Of a DNA stretch of 64,000 nt, positions 44,428-54,608 are shown piece by piece. Each line of letters opens with the position of its first letter. The first letter of the stretch is position 1. The notes under the pieces are model-generated. The model did not search any database, had not been told where the DNA came from, and was given only the letters and a program-made list of their open reading frames with translations. The position numbers and the translations under genes were made by a program. Source of the stretch: Rhizobium leguminosarum (GTDB lineage Bacteria; Pseudomonadota; Alphaproteobacteria; Rhizobiales; Rhizobiaceae); the NCBI RefSeq assembly GCF_001652265.1, contig NZ_LWBS01000011.1:62001-126000 (forward strand). The letters are read 5' to 3'.

Positions 44428-45081
44428 CTACTTCCAGCGGGCGATGCCGACGGTTTCGGCGATCGCCTGGCGCAGATCGTCCAGCCCATCGCCCTTTTCG
44501 GACGAAGTGGACAGCACGCCGGGATAAGCAGCCGGGCGCTTGCGGATCTTTTCCGCCGTTTCGGCAAGCAGCTTCGGTACACCAGCCGCCTTGATCTTGT
44601 CGGTCTTGGTCAGCACGATCTGGTAGGAGACGGCGGCCTTGTCGAGCAGATCAAGCACGTCATCGTCGTTCTTCTTGATGCCGTGGCGGCTGTCGATCAG
44701 CACATAGACGCGCTTCAGCGTTGCGCGGCCACGCAGGTAATCGAAGACGAGCTTGGTCCACTTGTCGACCTGCTCCTTCGGTGCTTGCGCATAACCATAG
44801 CCCGGCATGTCGACGATCGCCGTCGGTGGCAGGTCGCCGCCTTCGCCGGAATAACCGTCCGGAACGAAATAGTTCAGTTCCTGCGTACGCCCCGGCGTGT
44901 TCGAGGTGCGTGCCAGGCCCTTTTGGCCGACCAGCGCATTGATCAGCGACGACTTTCCGACATTCGAGCGACCGGCAAAGGCCACTTCCAACGGCCCTTC
45001 CGGCGGCAGGAAATTCAGGGACGGTACGCCGCGGATGAAGATCCACGGGTGGCCGAAGAGCGGCTTTGCGGTTTCGGACAT
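44428..45081 (-). CDS. engB: Ribosome-biogenesis GTP-binding protein YsxC/EngB
   Basis: Essential GTPase in assembly of the 50S subunit. 217 residues. G1 [11 protein letters not shown]2 TPGRTQEL, G3 DMPGYG, G4 TKTDK, and the [11 protein letters not shown] switch/G5 region are all present. The N-terminus ([13 protein letters not shown]) matches EngB. It is downstream of yidC on the same strand but separated by a terminator, so it is probably its own unit. This neighbourhood (rpmH-rnpA-yidC-engB) is a conserved rhizobial order. Confidence 0.96.
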   Translation of the reverse strand: MSETAKPLFGHPWIFIRGVPSLNFLPPEGPLEVAFAGRSNVGKSSLINALVGQKGLARTSNTPGRTQELNYFVPDGYSGEGGDLPPTAIVDMPGYGYAQAPKEQVDKWTKLVFDYLRGRATLKRVYVLIDSRHGIKKNDDDVLDLLDKAAVSYQIVLTKTDKIKAAGVPKLLAETAEKIRKRPAAYPGVLSTSSEKGDGLDDLRQAIAETVGIARWK

Positions 45082-45204
45082 GCGGGCTCGGCAATCTCTG
45101 GGTTGGGTCTTTTACCGGGCTTCATGGTTTTGCGGGCGGATGTCAAGCTTTTCAGGCGCCTGCGCGGCATGCCTTGTCTCCTTCGTCCGCTGCCCGGAAA
45201 TGAA

Positions 45205-45226
45205 AAGCCCCGCCGGAGCGGGGCTT
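45205..45226 (-). terminator. Intrinsic terminator after yidC
   Basis: Minus-strand stem AAGCCCCGC / GCGGGGCTT (loop TCCG) followed by TTTTC, directly after the yidC stop (9 bp). It separates yidC from engB transcription. Confidence 0.88.
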
Positions 45227-45234
45227 GGCAAGCA

Positions 45235-47031
45235 TCATTTCGACGGCGCCGTTTTTCGTCGGAACAGACCCTTCAGATTGTCGAAGAGTTCGACCTTGAC
45301 GCCGTGGCGCTTCATGATCACCGACTGCTGCGCCACCGAGAGCGTGTTGTTCCAGGCCCAGTAGATGACGAGGCCGGCCGGGAAGCTTGCCAGCATGAAC
45401 ATGAACACCAGCGGCATCCAGGTGAAGATCATCGCCTGCGTCGGATCGGGCGGCGTCGGGTTCATGCGCATCTGCAGGAACATGGTGACGCCCATGATCA
45501 GCGGCCAGACGCCGAGATGCAGAATGGTCGGCGCCTCGAAGGGCAAAAGGCCGAACAGATTGACGATCGTCGTCGGATCGGGTGCCGAAAGGTCCTTGAT
45601 CCAGCCGAAGAACGGCGCGTGCCGCATTTCGATGGTGATGTAGATCACCTTGTAGAGCGAGAAGAAGATCGGGATCTGCAGCGCCACCGGCCAGCAGCCG
45701 GCGATCGGATTGATCTTTTCTTCCTTGTAGAGCTGCATCGTTGCCTGCTGCAGCCCCATGCGGTCATCGGCGAATTTCGCCTTCAGCTCCTCCATCTTCG
45801 GCTGCATGCGCTTCATGTTCGCCATCGAAGCGTACTGCTTGCTGGCGAGCGGGAAGAACAGGAGCTTGACGACGATGGTGGTGCACAGGATCGCCACGCC
45901 GAAATTGCCGAAGAAGCGATAGAAGAAGTCCATCAGCTTGAACATCGGCTTGGTGATGAAATAGAACCAGCCCCAGTCAATCAGCCGGTCGAACTTCGGG
46001 ATCGAGTAGCTGGCCTCATAGCCGTCGATAACAGGCACTTCCTTTGCGCCGGCGAAGACGAGGTTCTTGAGCTCGATCGATTGGCCCGGCGCGACGGTGA
46101 AGGCATCGTCCTTGTAATCGGCCTGATAGCGCGGCTGGCCATCGGCAAAGTGGGAGAAGCGCGCCTCATAGGCGGCACTTTGCGGCGGAACGATCGTCGC
46201 CGCCCAGTATTTGTCGGTAATGCCAAGCCAACCGCCGGTGGATTTCGCCGGCATCACGGCTTCCTTTTCGGCGGCGCTATATTTGGTTTCGATCAGGCCG
46301 TCATCGCCGATGACGCCGATGAAGCCTTCATGCAGCACGTAGACGGAGGGTGTCGTCGGCTTGTTGTAGCGCGTCACGCGGCCGTAGGAAGACAGCGAAG
46401 CGGGCGCCTGGCCGGCATTGCTGATCTTGTCGGCGACGGTGAACATGTAGCGTTCGTCGACGGAAATCGTGCGGGTGAACGTCAGGCCCTTGTCGTTGGT
46501 ATAGGAAAGCGTTACCGGCGTCTTTTCGGTGAGCTTGGCGCCCTCAGGCGCGGTCCAGAGCGTCGAGGCGCCGGGAACGTTGCCCGTCGCGTCGCTGCCG
46601 ATATAGCCGAGCTCGGTGAAATAGCCGTCCTTGGTCTCGGCCGGGCTGAACAGCGTGATTGTCGGGCTCGAGTCGTCGACGGTCTCGTGATAGCCCTTGA
46701 GCTTCAGATCGTCGAGGCGGGCGCCGGCAAGGTTGATCGAGCCGGAAAGCGCCGGTGTGTCGATGACGACGCGCGGGGACTTTGCCAGCGCCTGCTCGAG
46801 CGTGGCTGTCGCGACCGCCTGGCCGGAAGGTGCCGTACCGCTCGGCTGTGCCGGCGTCTGGCCGCCGGCTGCCGGCTGCTGCACCTGCTCGGTCTGTTGC
46901 TGCGCCTTCTGGGCTTCCTGCGTCTTGCGCTGGGCCTCGATGCGCGGATTCATATAGAGAAACTGCCAGCCGAGGACGATCAGCACCGAGAGAGCGATCG
47001 CAATGAAGTAATTGCGGTTGTTTTCCATCAT
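45235..47031 (-). CDS. yidC: Membrane protein insertase YidC
   Basis: Inserts and folds inner-membrane proteins, alone or with SecYEG. 598 residues. The N-terminal anchor ([20 protein letters not shown]) is followed by a Gln/Ala/Pro linker and a large periplasmic beta-super-sandwich domain (about 60-350). The five-helix core follows: [20 protein letters not shown], the conserved Arg/Lys region [29 protein letters not shown], and the [17 protein letters not shown] last helix. The start overlaps rnpA by 4 bp. Confidence 0.98.
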   Translation of the reverse strand: MMENNRNYFIAIALSVLIVLGWQFLYMNPRIEAQRKTQEAQKAQQQTEQVQQPAAGGQTPAQPSGTAPSGQAVATATLEQALAKSPRVVIDTPALSGSINLAGARLDDLKLKGYHETVDDSSPTITLFSPAETKDGYFTELGYIGSDATGNVPGASTLWTAPEGAKLTEKTPVTLSYTNDKGLTFTRTISVDERYMFTVADKISNAGQAPASLSSYGRVTRYNKPTTPSVYVLHEGFIGVIGDDGLIETKYSAAEKEAVMPAKSTGGWLGITDKYWAATIVPPQSAAYEARFSHFADGQPRYQADYKDDAFTVAPGQSIELKNLVFAGAKEVPVIDGYEASYSIPKFDRLIDWGWFYFITKPMFKLMDFFYRFFGNFGVAILCTTIVVKLLFFPLASKQYASMANMKRMQPKMEELKAKFADDRMGLQQATMQLYKEEKINPIAGCWPVALQIPIFFSLYKVIYITIEMRHAPFFGWIKDLSAPDPTTIVNLFGLLPFEAPTILHLGVWPLIMGVTMFLQMRMNPTPPDPTQAMIFTWMPLVFMFMLASFPAGLVIYWAWNNTLSVAQQSVIMKRHGVKVELFDNLKGLFRRKTAPSK

Positions 47032-47429
47032 ACGTTCCTGGGGCGTCCGTCTCCGGAGCGCCGGTGTTTCGGCCTGGTTTCCACGCGGGATTTCAGTTCC
47101 GCGGCCAATTCCTGGAAGGACGCGTCAAGCACGTCCCTGCGCGCGACAACCACATAGTCGTGTCCGGGCTGCATTGCAAACCCCGCATGAAGCCGCACCG
47201 CCTCTTTCAGGCGGCGGCGCATGCGGTTCCGTTCGACCGCGTTGCCATGTTTTTTGGTGACTGTAAAACCGACGCGTGCCTGGCTGTCGGGTTCCTTCCG
47301 GTCGAGGACTTCGAGAAGGAAGAGGCCGCCCCGGCGTTTTTCGCCCTCGCGCGCGGCAAGAAACTGCGGGCGGCTCTTCAGCCGCCCGACAGTGTGTTTC
47401 TTCTCACTGGTCGTCAATTCGCCCGCCAT
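47028..47429 (-). CDS. rnpA: Ribonuclease P protein component
   Basis: Protein cofactor of RNase P that helps mature tRNA 5' ends. 133 residues. The RNR motif [12 protein letters not shown], the conserved FxFxxVK-type core [19 protein letters not shown] and [17 protein letters not shown] are diagnostic. An alternative start slightly downstream is possible, but the ATG at 47429 is 21 bp from rpmH. yidC follows with a 4-bp overlap. Confidence 0.95.
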   Translation of the reverse strand: MAGELTTSEKKHTVGRLKSRPQFLAAREGEKRRGGLFLLEVLDRKEPDSQARVGFTVTKKHGNAVERNRMRRRLKEAVRLHAGFAMQPGHDYVVVARRDVLDASFQELAAELKSRVETRPKHRRSGDGRPRNV

Positions 47430-47450
47430 CTCTTACCGGGCAACCCGGTC

Positions 47451-47585
47451 TTACGCCGACAGACGATTGCGGCCCTGCGCGCGGCGGGCTGCGATGACCT
47501 TGCGGCCACCCTTCGTGGACATGCGCGCACGGAAACCGTGGCGACGCTTGCGAACAAGCTTGGATGGTTGGTAGGTACGCTTCAT
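47451..47585 (-). CDS. rpmH: 50S ribosomal protein L34
   Basis: 44-residue basic protein, [18 protein letters not shown] at the start and ending GRNRLSA. It is complete and highly conserved. It heads the rpmH-rnpA-yidC operon. In many bacteria rpmH marks the replication origin, but no dnaA or DnaA-box cluster lies in the window, as is usual in rhizobia. Confidence 0.97.
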   Translation of the reverse strand: MKRTYQPSKLVRKRRHGFRARMSTKGGRKVIAARRAQGRNRLSA

Positions 47586-48004
47586 TTATTTTAAACACCG
47601 CGGAGTGCGGCCCTTCTTGAATTTGCATAATGCAAGGAGCGTTGTTTTTCGAACGGGCGGGCCATGAAAGGCTTGAGTGACCGAACGTGCGCGGGCTTAT
47701 AAGGACGAAGCCCGTAAAAGTCAATTATGCCGGATAATTTCACTCTGCGCTGCCGGCCTCGAAAGTAATTTCGCACTTTGGTGTTAAGAAATATGGCATG
47801 CCCTGAGTGGTTGTATTTTTGCGCCGCGGCAGATCAATCGCCCTGGTTTTCAGGCGCTTACGCCTTCCGACCGCGTTCGGCATGGATCACTTCCAAAGCC
47901 ATAATCGTAAATATTAGAAATCTAACTTTAATTAATTTCGCCGATATTCAACGCATCGACTGGGAATTTGCTTTCCAGGCAGTGGCGTAGCTAGGAGCAT
48001 TGCA
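47586..48004. other. Divergent promoter region of rpmH and a chemoreceptor
   Basis: About 420 bp that must hold the leftward rpmH promoter and the rightward chemoreceptor promoter. AT-rich sequence at 47900-47945 (ATATTAGAAATCTAACTTTAA) is the likely chemoreceptor control region. No RNA gene or repeat was recognised. Confidence 0.4.
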
Positions 48005-50002
48005 TTGAAGATCCGGGGCAAAATTAATCTGCTGGTTTGCGTGATGGGCGCGGTCGCACTTCTGATCGGCGCAACGGCATTGTCCGCCATGCACGAATAC
48101 AGTCGCAACCTGACGGCTTACGAGCAGGCCGCCGCCCGCGCCTATGCCGGCGAGCGGCTCAACCGTTTCGTCACGGCTGTGGTCATGGAGGCGCGCGGCA
48201 TCTATGCCGCCAAAACGATCAAGGACACGCCGAACTTCGCCAAGGGCCTGATGGCCGACCTCGACGAGATCGACAAGGTCATTTCGGGCTGGGCGCCGCT
48301 CGTCCCCGAGAGCGAGAAGGCCGATTTTGCCAAGCTTGTCGCCCGCGCCGCGGAATTCCGCACCTTCCGCACGGAAACGGCCCGCCTCGGCACGGAAGTC
48401 GGCCCCGAAGCCGCCGGCCAACAAGGCAACAATGACGCCAACCGCGCCAACCGCAAGGCGTTCCAGGCGGAAATCGATGCCGTCGTCGCCACCGACAAGG
48501 CAGCACTGGAAACCGTCAATGCCGAGATCGAGAGCTTCCGCTCCTGGGTGCTGATGCTCGTGCTCAGCATCACCGGCATCGGCATCGCGGTCGGCATCGG
48601 CATGGGCTTCTATATCGGCACCAGCCATCTCAGCCGCCCGATCAAGCGCGTCACCCATGCGATCAAGGAAGTCGCCGACGGCAATTTCGACGCCGAGGTT
48701 CCCTTCGCCGGCCGTCCGGACGAAATCGGCGAGATGGCCGCAGCGGTTGCGGTCTTCAAGGCAAACGGCCTCGCCGTCAAGCGCCTCAACGCCCAGGAAG
48801 CGGCGATGCGTGCCAAGAGCGACGACCTGCAGTCGAGCATGTCCGTCGTCGTGGCCGCGGCTGCAGCCGGTGATTTCGGCCACCGCATCAGCAAGGACTA
48901 CGAGGACGACAACCTCAACCAGTTCGCCGGCAACATCAACACGCTGCTGTCGAGCGTCGATGCCGGCATCGGCGAGACCCGCCGCGTCATCGCAAGCCTT
49001 GCCGAAGGCGACCTCACCCAGACGATGAGCGGCAATTTCCAGGGCGCCTTCGCCGAGCTGCAGCAGAACGTCAACAATACCTTCGTCACGCTGCAGGCGA
49101 CGATGCGCGAAGTGCGCGCGACGACGGAAGCGATGAACGGCAACACCGCCGAGCTGCGCAATGCCAGCGACGACCTGTCGAAGCGCACCGAGCAGCAGGC
49201 AGCCGCCCTCGAAGAGACCTCGGCGGCACTCGACGAGATCACCGCCGTCGTCCAGAATTCCACCGAGCGGGCGCATGAAGCCACCATCATGGTGTCCGAA
49301 GCCAAGGAGAATGCCGGCCGCTCCGGCGTCGTTGTGGGCAATGCCGTCGAGGCGATGGGCCGCATCGAGCAGGCCTCGCGTGAAATCAGCCAGATCATCA
49401 ACGTCATCGATGAGATCGCCTTCCAGACCAACCTCTTGGCGCTGAATGCCGGCGTCGAGGCGGCCCGCGCCGGCGAGGCCGGAAAGGGTTTTGCGGTGGT
49501 CGCCCAGGAAGTGCGCGAACTCGCCCAGCGCTCGGCAAAGGCCGCCAAGGACATCAAGGCGCTGATCACCAAATCGGGCAACGAGGTGCAGGTCGGCGTC
49601 AAGCTGGTGCAGGCGACCGGCGAGGCACTGGCCGAAATCGGCACCCGTGTCATCGCCATCAACGACCACATCCATTCGATCGCGACGGCTGCGACCGAAC
49701 AGTCGACTGGCCTCAAGGAAGTCAATACCGCCGTCAATCAGATGGACCAGGTGACACAGCAGAATGCGACGATGGTGGAAGAAACCTCCGCCGCCACCCA
49801 CAGGCTTTCAGCCGAAGCCGGTGGACTGGTGCGCCTCATTGCCCGCTTCAAATTGTCGGATGATGCGCAGGCACCCGTGGCGCTTGTCCGCAACGAGCCG
49901 CAAAGACCGGTTGCCTCGCCCGCCCGCCGTGCGATCGCCAAGGTCGCCCGCGCCTTCGGCGGCAATGCGGCCGCAGCCGAGCAGAGCTGGGAAGAGTTCT
50001 AA
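48005..50002 (+). CDS. Methyl-accepting chemotaxis protein with WEEF tail, TTG start
   Basis: 665 residues. The start is TTG at 48005 with a strong AGGAG 7 bp upstream; the next ATG is 13 codons in and would cut the first helix. One membrane helix (about 8-27), a helical periplasmic sensor of about 150 residues, then a second helix (about 180-203). HAMP domains follow (about 205-340, with [17 protein letters not shown]), then the signalling hairpin [20 protein letters not shown]. The tail is SWEEF, the CheR/CheB tether. A small four-helix sensor of this kind may sense a metabolite directly; the ligand is unknown. Confidence 0.92.
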   Translation: MKIRGKINLLVCVMGAVALLIGATALSAMHEYSRNLTAYEQAAARAYAGERLNRFVTAVVMEARGIYAAKTIKDTPNFAKGLMADLDEIDKVISGWAPLVPESEKADFAKLVARAAEFRTFRTETARLGTEVGPEAAGQQGNNDANRANRKAFQAEIDAVVATDKAALETVNAEIESFRSWVLMLVLSITGIGIAVGIGMGFYIGTSHLSRPIKRVTHAIKEVADGNFDAEVPFAGRPDEIGEMAAAVAVFKANGLAVKRLNAQEAAMRAKSDDLQSSMSVVVAAAAAGDFGHRISKDYEDDNLNQFAGNINTLLSSVDAGIGETRRVIASLAEGDLTQTMSGNFQGAFAELQQNVNNTFVTLQATMREVRATTEAMNGNTAELRNASDDLSKRTEQQAAALEETSAALDEITAVVQNSTERAHEATIMVSEAKENAGRSGVVVGNAVEAMGRIEQASREISQIINVIDEIAFQTNLLALNAGVEAARAGEAGKGFAVVAQEVRELAQRSAKAAKDIKALITKSGNEVQVGVKLVQATGEALAEIGTRVIAINDHIHSIATAATEQSTGLKEVNTAVNQMDQVTQQNATMVEETSAATHRLSAEAGGLVRLIARFKLSDDAQAPVALVRNEPQRPVASPARRAIAKVARAFGGNAAAAEQSWEEF

Positions 50003-50025
50003 GCTTTACTGATCACGCGCCTTTT

Positions 50026-50047
50026 AACGCCGCCTCCGGGCGGCGTT
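50026..50047 (+). terminator. Intrinsic terminator of the chemoreceptor gene
   Basis: Perfect 9-bp stem AACGCCGCC / GGCGGCGTT, 4-nt loop, then AGTTTTTTC, 24 bp after the stop codon. Confidence 0.92.
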
Positions 50048-50073
50048 AGTTTTTTCTGCCCGGTCGGCAAAGA

Positions 50074-50227
50074 CCCCGCCCCAAACCCCTCCCCACAAGG
50101 GGGAGGGGCTCAATCTGTCGCACTGGCGCTTCCCACTTCGTCGTTTCATCCGCGGAAAGGCTGACATTTGCTGCGCGGGCGCCGCAAATTAGTCCCTCCC
50201 CCTTGTGGGGAGGGGTTGGGGAGGGGC
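50074..50227. repeat. 150-bp element with GC-rich inverted ends
   Basis: The left end CCCCTCCCCACAAGGGGGAG and right end CTCCCCCTTGTGGGGAGGGG are inverted copies in near-perfect agreement over about 30 bp. The 80-bp interior shows no coding sense. It lies between the chemoreceptor terminator and the kinase start region (50003-50362), and is palindromic when folded. Similar CCTCCCC...GGGGAGG elements are frequent between genes in alphaproteobacteria. Confidence 0.7.
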
Positions 50228-50362
50228 TTTCCTCCTCTCGGGCGGCGTTTTCTTTGTGACGACGTGACGCTGCTCGCAAAGATTTGAAAGCGGAGCATCT
50301 TGGTCTAATATAGAGCTCAACGGTAAGGGCGGCTGAAATGCTGCCGATCGGGCGAGACGAGA

Positions 50363-51883
50363 ATGCCGATAAGAGACCAGGGCGACAATCCTTCGGCGGA
50401 AAACCCGGCGGCCGGCGAGGCCGCAAGGGCGCCGTGCCCGTCTGCCGGCCTGTTCGGCGGCCTTTCCGGCAAGCTGCTCTGGCTCACCATCGTCTTCATC
50501 ATGCTCGCCGAAATCCTGATCTTCTTTCCCTCGGTCGCCAGCATGCGGTTGCGCTGGCTGCAGGATAGGCTGAACACGGCCGCTGCCGCCGCCATCGTCA
50601 TCGATGGGCTGCAGCCGGTCGAGCTGCCGCGCGCGCTGCAGAAGGAGACGCTGGAGGCGACCGGCACCAAGGCGATCGTGCTGCGCAAGGACGGCACCTC
50701 GCGGCTGCTGGCGACGACCGATATGCCGACCTCCGTCGACGAAGCCTACGATCTCACCGACGTGCCGCCGGTAACGGCCATACGCGACGCGCTCGACACG
50801 CTGGTCTTCGGCGGCAACAGGATGATCCGCGTCTATGGCCCCGTCGGCGACACCAACACCGGCGTCGAGGTGGTGATGAAGGACAGGCCGCTGCGCAGGG
50901 CGATGTTCGTCTATTCCCGCAATGTCCTCTTGCTGTCGGTGCTGATCTCGCTGTTCACGGCAACGCTGATCTTCTTTGCGATCAACCGCATCCTCATCGG
51001 CCCGATCCGCCGGCTGACCGGCAGCATGCAGCAATTCTCCTCCGATCCGGACAACCCGGCCCATATCTATATCGGTGACGGCGGCCGCGACGAACTGGCC
51101 GTCGCCGGCCGCAACCTCACCTCGATGCAGATGGAGCTGCAAAAGACGCTGAAGCAGCAGAAGAACCTTGCCGCTCTCGGACTTGCCGTCTCCAAGATCA
51201 ATCACGACATGCGCAATATCCTGGCCTCCGCGCAGCTGATGTCGGACCGGCTGGTCGATGTCGATGATCCGATGGTCAAGAGCTTCGCTCCGAAGCTGCT
51301 GCGCACCATCGACCGCGCCGTCGGTTATACCACCGAGGTGCTGTCCTACGGCAAGGCGAGCGAATCCGCGCCGCGCCGCCGCCATATCCGCCTTTTGGAA
51401 CTGACCCAGGACGTCAAGGACATGCTGGCGATCGATCCGCAAAGCGGCATCGAATTCGTCGAGCAGATCGGCGCCGATCTCAAGGTCGACGCCGATGGCG
51501 AACAGCTGTTCCGCGTCATCCACAATCTCTGCCGCAACGCGCTGCAGGCGCTGACCGCGCCGAGCGAGGGTGCGCCTGGCGCCTTGAAGCGCATCACCGT
51601 CGCCGCCCAGCGCGTCGGCAGCGTCGTCAGCATCACGGTCGATGATACCGGCCCCGGCATGCCGCTGAAAGCGCGCCAAAACCTCTTTGCCGCCTTCCGC
51701 GGCTCGGCCCGTTCCGGCGGCACCGGCCTCGGCCTCACCATCGCCCGCGAGCTGGTACTTGCCCATGGCGGCACGATTGCGCTGGTGGAAAAACCGACGG
51801 TCGGCACGCAGTTCCGCATCGAGATCCCCGATCGCCCGGTTTCGCTGGAGGATTACCGCAGCCGGACGCATATCGAGAAGTGA
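50363..51883 (+). CDS. Membrane sensor histidine kinase
   Basis: 506 residues. Two helices (about 37-58 and 189-210) flank a periplasmic sensor of about 130 residues with no known domain (TGTKAIVLRKDGTSRLLATTD). A HAMP domain (about 212-265) follows. The HisKA H box is atypical: LAVSKINHDMRNILASAQLM, with His about 283, N-H-D-M-R instead of the usual S-H-E-L-R/K. The HATPase has the N box HNLCRNALQAL, G1 DDTGPGM, and G2 GGTGLGLTIARE. No response regulator is adjacent. The call as a kinase is firm; its signal is unknown. Confidence 0.9.
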   Translation: MPIRDQGDNPSAENPAAGEAARAPCPSAGLFGGLSGKLLWLTIVFIMLAEILIFFPSVASMRLRWLQDRLNTAAAAAIVIDGLQPVELPRALQKETLEATGTKAIVLRKDGTSRLLATTDMPTSVDEAYDLTDVPPVTAIRDALDTLVFGGNRMIRVYGPVGDTNTGVEVVMKDRPLRRAMFVYSRNVLLLSVLISLFTATLIFFAINRILIGPIRRLTGSMQQFSSDPDNPAHIYIGDGGRDELAVAGRNLTSMQMELQKTLKQQKNLAALGLAVSKINHDMRNILASAQLMSDRLVDVDDPMVKSFAPKLLRTIDRAVGYTTEVLSYGKASESAPRRRHIRLLELTQDVKDMLAIDPQSGIEFVEQIGADLKVDADGEQLFRVIHNLCRNALQALTAPSEGAPGALKRITVAAQRVGSVVSITVDDTGPGMPLKARQNLFAAFRGSARSGGTGLGLTIARELVLAHGGTIALVEKPTVGTQFRIEIPDRPVSLEDYRSRTHIEK

Positions 51884-51942
51884 CGTGATTTCCGAAGGCG
51901 CGGCTGCTGGCAGACAAAGACGCGATTTTTTCAGAAATGCTC

Positions 51943-51971
51943 TTGCATTGTCCCGAAGGACGTTTTAGAGG
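51943..51971 (+). promoter_or_regulatory. Candidate promoter of tRNA-Arg
   Basis: TTGCAT, 17-bp spacer, TAGAGG; the -10 box ends 34 bp before the tRNA 5' end. Spacing is good and the hexamers are moderate. Confidence 0.4.
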
Positions 51972-52005
51972 ATCGCCACGCAAGCGGCACCGCCGCATTT
52001 TGCAC

Positions 52006-52082
52006 GCACCCGTAGCTCAGCTGGATAGAGCACCAGACTACGAATCTGGGGGTCAGGAGTTCGAATCTCTTCGGGTGCGCCA
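52006..52082 (+). tRNA. tRNA-Arg(ACG)
   Basis: 77 nt with encoded CCA. The acceptor stem GCACCCG pairs with CGGGTGC. The D arm has TAGCTCAGCTGGATAGAGCA, and the anticodon loop CTACGAA gives anticodon ACG (A34 normally becomes inosine, reading CGU/CGC/CGA). The T arm carries TTCGAAT. An accessory-looking region begins just downstream. Confidence 0.97.
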
Positions 52083-52293
52083 TTTCTTTTCTGTCACCGC
52101 AAATCTGCTGCAAAGCCCTGAACGGTTGGTAAGACCGCGAAGGTTTGCGCCCAAAAAAGCTTAGGTTTGCTGATTGCTCCTCAGCGCCCACCCAACGGCT
52201 CACCTTTAGCGCCTGCCATTCTCCCGACATGATTGCGCCGGATTCTAAGCGCTACGATCAAGCATTGCGGTCAACAGGGTGTGGGGGCTTCCA

Positions 52294-54198
52294 ATGCAAC
52301 GCAGGCTGTCGGCGATCCTATCGGCTGACATCGTCGGCTACACCCGTTTGATGGAAATCGATGACATCAGCACGCTGAGCCGCCTCAAGTCGTTGCGGCA
52401 TGACTTGGTCGACCCCTGTATTGCCGCTCACAACGGACGGATCGTCAAGCTGATGGGCGATGGGATGCTGGTGGAGTTCGCCAGCGTTGCCGATGCCGTG
52501 AGGTGCGCGACCGAGGTTCAAAGCAGGATAGCTAGAGCCGGACCCCAGGAGGCCCAGGACCGCCGGCTCGTATATCGCATCGGAGTCAATCTCGGCTACA
52601 TCATCGTCGATGGTGACGACATCCATGGTGACGGGGTCAACGTCGCGGCGCGCCTGCAATCCCTTGCCGATCCCGGCGGGGTCGCGATCGCCGGCATCGT
52701 GCGCGAGCATATCGGCAGCAAGTTGGGGTTCGACTTCGAGGATTTCGGCCAACATTCCGTGAAGAACCATGAGAGGCCCATACAAGTCCATATGGCGCGC
52801 TTCGAACACGCATGGCAAGATTCGCCGCCGAAGCGGCCTGCTGCGGCGGTGGCCGCCGCCGAACGCGAAGGCGTGTCTATCGCGGTGCTACCGTTCACCA
52901 ACATGAGCGGCGATCCCGAGCAGGAATACTTCAGCGATGGCATCACCGAGGACATCATCACCGATCTTGCGAAAGTGTCGGCGCTCAGAGTCATCGCCCG
53001 CAATTCAAGCTTTATCTACAAAGGTCGCTCCGTGGACGTGAAGCAGGTGGGACGCGAACTCGGCGTGCGGTATGTGCTGGAAGGCAGCGTGCGCAAGGCC
53101 GGAACCAAAGTGCGCATTGCGGCTCAGCTCATCAATGGAACGGATCGCGGGCACGTGTGGGCGGAGCGGTACGACCGCGACCTTGAAGATATCTTCGCGC
53201 TGCAGGACGAAATCTCCAAGCACATTGTCGACGCGCTTAAGGTGCGGCTCCTCGCAAAGGAGCTTGAGACCATCACCAAGCGGGGAACCGACAATCCGGA
53301 GGCCTATCAAATTTATCTGATGGGGCGATCGTTCTTTTACCGTGGACACGAATCGAGGAGCATAAAGACAGCCCGTGGTCTGTTCGCGAAGGCCATTGAC
53401 GTCGATCCGCTCTATGCGCGGGCTTATGCCGGACTGGCCGACTGCGACTCCTACCTTCTGCTCGCCAATGATCCGGCAGCCACATATGACAACATCATAG
53501 ACAACGCCAACCGGGCTCTGGAGCTCGATCCAGGTCTCTCCGACGCCCATGCATCGCGAGGTATCGCAATGTTTACCAAGGGTCTGCGCGCTGAGGCGGA
53601 GGCCGAGTTTAAGCTCGCCCTCGAAGGAGATCCGACCTCTTTCGAGGCGAACTTCTTCCACGGGCGCAATTGTCACGCGCAGGGCCAGTTCGAAAGGGCG
53701 CGCAGTCTCTATGAGCGCACCATCACCTTGAAGCCAGATGATTATCGGGCCTGGGACCAGTTGCGAGCGGTCCATGTATCCCTTGGACACCATCAAGAGG
53801 CGGTACAGTCGGCGCGAGAATGCCTCCGACTGATAGAAGGAGAAATTGCCGCACATCCCGACGAGCCGATCCTTATGTGCTACGGCGGCTGTTTGCTGGC
53901 GGATTTGGGCGAGATGGAGCGTGGAGCGTCGTGGGCGTCCCGTGCCGCCGCAATCGCTGGGGACGATCTCAGAGTCCTCTATAATCTCGCTTGTTGCTAT
54001 GCGAAGCTCGGAAAACCTGCTGAGGCCATCGCCTGCCTTGAGCGGCAGGCGTCCGGATCGCCTACCTATGTCGCGTCGGTCGTGGCCTGGATGAAAAAGG
54101 ACAGCGACCTGGAGCCTCTCCGGAACCATCCGCGCTACCTGGCTCTCGCCGACCGGATGGAAGTTCAGCTAGCAGAGCCTCCTGGCCTCATTCCTTAA
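52294..54198 (+). CDS. Class III adenylate/guanylate cyclase with TolB-like and TPR regions
   Basis: 634 residues from the ATG at 52294 (GGGGG upstream; a GTG at 52279 would add five). The N-terminal cyclase domain (about 1-170) has metal Asp in ILSADIVGYTRLM, second metal-site block KLMGDGMLVEF, and the transition-state Asn/Arg region GDGVNVAARLQSLADPGG. It is followed by a TolB N-terminal-like domain (about 195-330, IAVLPFTNMSGDPEQEYFSDG) and TPR repeats (about 350-600). Rhizobia carry many such cyclases, often with periplasmic or scaffold domains. There is no membrane helix, so it is likely cytoplasmic. The substrate, ATP or GTP, is inferred as ATP. Confidence 0.9.
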   Translation: MQRRLSAILSADIVGYTRLMEIDDISTLSRLKSLRHDLVDPCIAAHNGRIVKLMGDGMLVEFASVADAVRCATEVQSRIARAGPQEAQDRRLVYRIGVNLGYIIVDGDDIHGDGVNVAARLQSLADPGGVAIAGIVREHIGSKLGFDFEDFGQHSVKNHERPIQVHMARFEHAWQDSPPKRPAAAVAAAEREGVSIAVLPFTNMSGDPEQEYFSDGITEDIITDLAKVSALRVIARNSSFIYKGRSVDVKQVGRELGVRYVLEGSVRKAGTKVRIAAQLINGTDRGHVWAERYDRDLEDIFALQDEISKHIVDALKVRLLAKELETITKRGTDNPEAYQIYLMGRSFFYRGHESRSIKTARGLFAKAIDVDPLYARAYAGLADCDSYLLLANDPAATYDNIIDNANRALELDPGLSDAHASRGIAMFTKGLRAEAEAEFKLALEGDPTSFEANFFHGRNCHAQGQFERARSLYERTITLKPDDYRAWDQLRAVHVSLGHHQEAVQSARECLRLIEGEIAAHPDEPILMCYGGCLLADLGEMERGASWASRAAAIAGDDLRVLYNLACCYAKLGKPAEAIACLERQASGSPTYVASVVAWMKKDSDLEPLRNHPRYLALADRMEVQLAEPPGLIP

Positions 54199-54433
54199 TG
54201 GGGATTCCGGCTTCGATCGCAGCGTCGATGAACGCCTGCCGCGCCTCTTCCCGGTTTCGTTTTCCCGCCATGACATCCGCGCAAACCGCACAGGCCTTGT
54301 CCAAGGCAGGTCCCTCTTCGGTCGGCCAATCTTCGACCAGCGCCCATGTCGCGGCCTGGGTCGTCTGGATCACCACCCACTGATCCGGGCCTTCAAGGGC
54401 GAGCGTCACCGGCTTCTTCCAAATGGTTTGCAT
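54188..54433 (-). CDS. DUF982-like small protein
   Basis: 81 residues from the ATG at 54433. It has the pattern of DUF982, a small rhizobial family of unknown function: a strand start WKKPVTLALEGPDQWVV, then TTQAATWALVEDWPTEEGPALDKACAVC. It is convergent with the cyclase and the two stops overlap by 11 bp. Rhizobial genomes have many DUF982 paralogues, mostly on accessory replicons. Confidence 0.65.
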   Translation of the reverse strand: MQTIWKKPVTLALEGPDQWVVIQTTQAATWALVEDWPTEEGPALDKACAVCADVMAGKRNREEARQAFIDAAIEAGIPIKE

Positions 54434-54608
54434 GATCTCAAGATCTCCGCTGCGTGCTCTCTGCCGCTGAAGCCTGCACACATAGGGCGATTCATCCGGC
54501 GTGGCGAGTGCGGTATGAACGAGATGCTTTTCTCGATCCGCGAACTGCTGGGATGTGCTTTTCGAAAAGGGTTTCGTGCCGCCGTTTTACGCGCTTATGC
54601 GGCGCCAC

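Noticed and set aside
44374..47157. 927-codon plus-strand frame opposite engB and yidC
   Set aside because: Spans two genes and their terminator in antisense; composition is an Arg/His/Asp artefact.
47451..48004. Replication origin near rpmH
   Set aside because: No dnaA, no DnaA-box cluster and no AT-rich repeat set; rhizobial origins lie elsewhere.
47948..49801. 617-codon minus-strand frame opposite the second chemoreceptor
   Set aside because: Antisense shadow without family character.
52006..52082. Active integration site (att) at tRNA-Arg
   Set aside because: No integrase gene and no repeat of the tRNA 3' end were seen in the window.
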